From: Mactromeris polynyma
Lineage: Eukaryota > Mollusca > Bivalvia > Venerida > Mactridae
Length of the DNA: 64,000 nt
Reading direction: 5' to 3'
Assembly (NCBI GenBank): GCA_032209605.1
Contig: JASFXZ010000012.1
Location: forward strand, 806,001 to 870,000
Shown: positions 59,311 to 64,000 of the stretch, piece after piece
Layout of the letters: each line of letters opens with the position of its first letter
Numbering within the stretch: the stretch's first letter is position 1
Position numbers and translations under genes: made by a program
Notes under the pieces: model-generated
Told to the model about the DNA's origin: nothing
Seen by the model: the letters and a program-made list of their open reading frames with translations, nothing else
Databases searched by the model: none

Positions 59311-59910
59311 ATCGACTTTTGCTTTGCTTGCAATGGAATAGCATTCGTTAAAACACACTGAAATTATTTTGTATAAAGTGTTAACTGACACGTGTTGCCA
59401 CATCAATTTGAGAAAATCATCTTTCAAAGAAATGGGTATTTGGCGAAGCAACAATTAAATTTATAAATATGCACTTATGGTAAGCAGTCCAACAATGGTA
59501 CGTTCTTTCGTTATTCATTCGTTATTTTTGTTTATAAGGTCATCAGTCACCATGTACACGTAGGTACTTATAGGCATTTTTGTTGACCCCGACATGTACC
59601 CCGCATGTCGTTAAATTGGTTTTGAGTCTAAAAGGGTAAATTTGTCTTGTTGATATTTTATCTACAAGCTTATACCAAATATATGTCAATTTTGAATCCA
59701 AAGATAGCTACACACCAAGATCATCAATGGTACAAGTAATTTCCCTTGTATATATATGGTAACTAAATAAATTAAAATGTTTTTGAAATTGCATAATGTA
59801 TGTTAAATTTAATTACACCACAGTTGCAAGTCATGATATACTTGGCAGTCCTTCACGGTTTTTTTAATTGTGCTTTTATTGGAAAAAAATAAAAAAAGTA
59901 TGTATTTTTT

Positions 59911-60163
59911 ATAAAGGGAGGTTATTTACTAAAATACTTCCAAATATTAAAAAAAATGTTAGTTTAAGTTTGGAAGTGACATTATTTGGCAACAATGTCA
60001 ATTTTCTTATGTTTTACAACTACAATGAGCTTCATTTGCCATAAATAAATCATACTTTTGAAAGAAATAAGCAAAATTGCGAATTCCAATTAAATCATGT
60101 GTATGTAAAAAGGCAGCAATATGTTCAAAATGAAATTTTGCAAAAAACAGACGGTAAATGTCT
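59911..60163. repeat. dispersed repeat, copy B of an inverted pair
   Basis: Reverse complement of 44660-44918, from ataaagggaggttatttact to aaacagacggtaaatgtc. The copies are about 15 kb apart in opposite orientation. Confidence 0.8.
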
Positions 60164-63100
60164 ATCAGCGCTCTCAGTACTTTGATTATTCGTCATATAT
60201 AATATCGGTGATGATTCTAAAACTTCAATTTCTTTTTGTCTCCTACAATAAAAGTTAAGTTTAGCACATACGAATAGAATTACAAAATAATTAAATTGTG
60301 TTCTCAATAAAATAACCAATTTTGAGATGCTCTATGGATTTGTATTGCTATGACACGAAAATAAAATATCTGTGGTGAATTTGCGGTAACAATTTCGTCT
60401 TAATTGTGCCGCGAACAAGCAGAATAACAGATATAAAGACTTAGACGAATGCCAGAAAACACGCTATATAGCATGACCAAGATTCATTTATTCGTTCATT
60501 TTTGTTAGGTTTCTGATTGCAAAAAGCATTTATAATACTAAAGTTGACTTCAATTAAGCAAACAGCCAATACGCTATGGTTGAATTGAAAATCACCCGCA
60601 ATTAAATTCTAAAAATGTGATTGAGGGCAAACAGTTTGACGTCTTTTCACAACAGGAGATTGTAACAATACTATCTCCCATTCTATATGCTCTCTTTATA
60701 CATGTATATATATTCAGTAAGGACGATAGAAACGACTCATGTGTTTTCAGTAAATATTTTCCCTAAACTACTGCTGATATATTTACATGTAAATCATTTA
60801 ACGATGTGTGCACAAAAAAACATTGTTTTATAATCGGATTACTGGGTGGCTGTGCACGGGTATCTTGGGGCTCGAGCCCGGATTCACACACGCTTTTCGA
60901 CAGATATTGTTATTTCACTTTTCCGCGTGTTCCATGAACGGTATTAAATCTATCACACACTCTGTGTGGCGGTCATACACTTATGAAGTTATAAATGCCA
61001 AATTTGAATATTGAAAATCTGATGAGAATTTCGGGCCTGTTAACAAGAGCAGAACCACTATTACACGCTCTGTGAGACCATATAGAGATACTGGGACAGT
61101 ACATACAAGACAGACAGAGTTCTGGAGTACCCTCCCCGGCAGGACGTTTCCATACGTCAACGGCATTTACGGTACTGATTCTTCAGAATATTCACCGAAG
61201 GACAGTATCTATACAAGATTCGCTGCCATCGACCATAAGTCAACATCATGATTGACGTTAATTGGCGTTGTCACGTCGTATATTCGTCGACGTGGTGAAC
61301 GCTTTAACGTTAACATTGTTATGAAGATTCGGTGGGGGGGGGGGTGATTTCGTGTGGTTGAAGAGAATTTAAACGCCAGACGCCAGACGAGGGAAATTTG
61401 TGCGTGCAACAATGAACATGTACTTGAATTACCTTAACATTTAAATTCGACTAAGCATCTTTGGTACGAAATGGGTCGCCATGTCCGTCAACGTCAACTT
61501 GTTCCGCGGACGTTAAACGAGCTTGCAGGTGCATTTAAAGCCACGAGGAAAAGAAGACTACAAGTACTTTATCAATTTGTTTAAACCGATCCGTTGCCGT
61601 TGTCAATGTCAAACGTTCTTCTAATTTTCGGAGCTAAATATTGCGCAGTAATTGAGTGTCACCCGTATATACCAAATTAAATAACTGTGTTAGTTTATTT
61701 TATACAAGGTAGATAAAAACTCAATTAAGATAAGTACCGTGAAAATCAGAGATGTGTTGGTTGGAGCTGCGGGTTCGCAGTGTGTCCTTACTTTGTCCTG
61801 CTATATTGGATAGACGGTTGAGCAATTGTTCATATCAGTGCACATGGGAAGTGACAGTTAGCAATTAACGCTCCAACGATAACGTGATTACCGCCCAGAG
61901 TGGAACACGTTCATTTAATGTGAGCTGACAAACAGTACTAAAGCAGTTACACGCGTTTCCTTCTAGTAGTAAAACATGTGAAAAGGGGTGGCTTGTAAAG
62001 CTACAACTTAATATAAAGCTTATTTTGCACCATACTCAATGTGGAGGAAATAGAAAAAAATCGGTGATTATTATTGATACATATTCATTTTAAAGAAACA
62101 TTGCACACCCTGAGTTTTGTATTGACTCGTTTAAAATCTAAGTACAGTATAACCATGGTTGTAAATAACACATGCACGTATAGGGCCATTGAGAAACTGT
62201 GAACATTGTTATACATACTCTGTGTTTCATCAAGTAGAATAGTGATGCTAAGATACTTTAACCATTAATTGGTTTGGCACCGTCGGTCTGTGAGACAACT
62301 GTAGGCGGGTGAGCCGGAAATAACATGTTGATGGTACATTTTGTATCTTTTTATATTCATGCGCTTTTCGTCAGAATGTAACTTTTCAAGCTCAACACAA
62401 CGAGTTATGGATGTGCTGGTAAAATGTTATGATCCTTTCCGTTGGTCGAGAAGGTGTTAATTCGTTCGATCACATGGTAATATTACCTGCTAAATATTAA
62501 AGGGGCGGTACTGCTGCGAAATTGGTGGGACATAAAGTATTAGTTACTTCTCTTTTATGAACTGGTACTCGGCTTTTAGTGTATAATATAAGAGGAATCG
62601 GAAACAAAGCTTGAAAGCGTCTACTGGCAACCAGGCAACATTACATAATAAAGAGGATCAAGTACTTTGTTACCCTCCCGAACGAAGAATTGTGTCATAT
62701 ATGAAATGTTGGGATTTTGTTAGTAATTTCAAAACAAATATTACATGGCAGCTGGCGCTTCCGTTGATATTATTTCCTTTGTGTTGATAACCCATACTGT
62801 CGCCCTCACTGCAGTGATCTATTAGAATTAAGTTGTAATGATATGACATGTTCAACGTACTGATAAACACGTCAAGCTGGTCGGACTGGTGCTGATACGA
62901 TTGTAATTGTTGGGGTTATTGATTCTGTTGAAAACTGCATGTCTAATCAATTAAAAGTTATTGACCATCTAACAGATTATAGTGTGTGGTTGCGTAGCAT
63001 ATAGCGACCGTATAACATAATCCATTTGAGGGTCAATATTAATGTGATCTGTAACCGATATCTATCTTCATAATCTTCTATTCGACTTCTATCATCGGCT

Positions 63101-63330
63101 TCTGCAATCATCCATTGACAATTTACGACTGACATGAGAAAACCAAAACTTCTTTTGATCGACGAATAAAATGGACACTCTTTTCACATTTGAAATCATT
63201 GGCTGATTGGCAGTATCTGCATTTTATTCCTCTGTGTTTGTGACCACGTTTAGCAACAATTCAGTGTTAGGACCGGGAGCGTGTCGTTTACAGTATCGTA
63301 TTTCCTGTCATGTTGAAAAGTTACTTTTTC
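60164..63330. other. no gene seen
   Basis: 3.2 kb with slightly more CpG around 60.9-61.6 kb and a 10-base G run at about 61334. ORFs at 60808-61014, 60981-61166 and 61209-61412 lack domains or splice support. Confidence 0.35.
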
Positions 63331-63494
63331 CTTCCAGACACCCCACACTAGCCTTCTCCTAGTTCAAACAACTTCCAGACACCCCACACTAGCCTTCTCC
63401 TAGTTCAAACAACTTCCAGACACCCCACACTAGCCTTCTCCTAGTTCAAACAACTTCCAGACACCCCACACTAGCCTTCTCCTAGTTCAAACAA
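63331..63494. repeat. perfect tandem repeat, 41-bp unit, 4 copies
   Basis: Four identical units (cttccagacaccccacacta + gccttctcctagttcaaaca + a) start at 63331, 63372, 63413 and 63454. Complete identity suggests very recent expansion. Confidence 0.96.
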
Positions 63495-64000
63495 CTGGAC
63501 TTTTAGCACAGTGTTTAAATTGTTCCACTTTTCACTGTTCCCCACGTCCAAGGGAAATCTGCAGAATTGTACGCGTGGAAACAGTAAACTAAAACACTTT
63601 AAACAATTCCCAATTATAACCCATTGGGACCGTTATCTGGTGCGCATATAAGGTATTTTCATCGGGTACAATATCAAATACAATTTTGCTAAGTAGTTAA
63701 TAAAACTGTCCTACCAACCTTTTCAGAAAAGTATATTTCATTTGTCGTTTCAGCAATGCGTGAGAATTTAAGCCGGTGGCCATTAACGAGATTTAGTAAC
63801 GTTTAACACTTCAGCGATGGATGTAATCGAAATGTGAAATTTTCCGACTTCCTAATTAGGATTTCGGGAATCATTTCCAGTAGATATTACATGTAATTTA
63901 ATCATCATTATTTGGTAGTATGTTAGCAAGATTTCAATAAAAACAATCTCTAGTGGCCGATTCTCATAACTCTAGCATTAACTCAGAGTGAAATCAGTAA
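63495..64000. other. no feature seen
   Basis: AT-rich intergenic sequence to the window end. Confidence 0.4.

Noticed and set aside
60808..61412. Divergent neighbour gene in the CpG-richer patch near 61 kb
   Set aside because: ORFs there are short, overlap on opposite strands and lack domains or splice sites that connect.

Overview
This is a eukaryotic window, most likely from a marine bivalve mollusc. The organism is inferred from three things: an AT-rich base composition, one intron-rich animal gene, and several dispersed repeats of the kind abundant in bivalve genomes (stretches like 'gggcctagattgctcta...cgctcacctgagt', 'gtgaccttgacctttgaccc', and tRNA-derived SINEs sharing one core). No species can be fixed by eye. 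There are no operons, bacterial genes or CRISPR arrays.

One protein-coding gene can be reconstructed with confidence. It lies on the minus strand, begins at 42971 and runs off the left edge. I identify it as the CCDC142 orthologue. Nine coding exons (42777-42971, 35126-36366, 34050-34222, 16277-16363, 14891-15058, 13915-14069, 12514-12654, 2737-2851, 1-109) have AG/GT borders and reading phases that join without a break into 794 codons plus a partial one. The C-terminal end lies outside the window. A 5'UTR segment (42972-43066) sits behind a good acceptor and carries a 22-codon upstream ORF; the first exon and promoter were not found.

The introns of this gene are loaded with tandem repeats. 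Intron 8 holds a 16-bp and a 57-bp array. Intron 7 is about 94% one 37-bp minisatellite of roughly 9.1 kb. Intron 5 has three 46-bp units and intron 4 has eighteen 20-bp units. Intron 3 (17.7 kb) holds an 81-copy 39-bp array that is open in nearly all frames, an adjoining 16-bp array, a ~3 kb foldback-like element, a 23-bp array split by a small hAT-like insertion, ten 62-bp units with internal inverted repeats, and a larger hAT-like element. Intron 1 holds two tRNA-derived SINEs and a pogo-like DNA-binding remnant.

The right third (43067-64000) shows no convincing gene. It holds a cluster of CCATGG/GTTAAC palindromes, a GGACAAAATCCCC inverted-repeat element, a TIR element at 47413-48296, a 71-bp array interrupted by a SINE, a dead mariner with another TIR element nested in it, a hAT-like element with a 6-bp duplication, a LINE 3' end, a fourth SINE, and a perfect 41-bp x4 array. 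The long ORFs in the window are consequences of stop-free tandem repeats, not genes. I found no clear new biological system. The most unusual items are the ~3 kb foldback-like element, the intron-filling minisatellite, and two TIR elements with different ends that share an internal segment.
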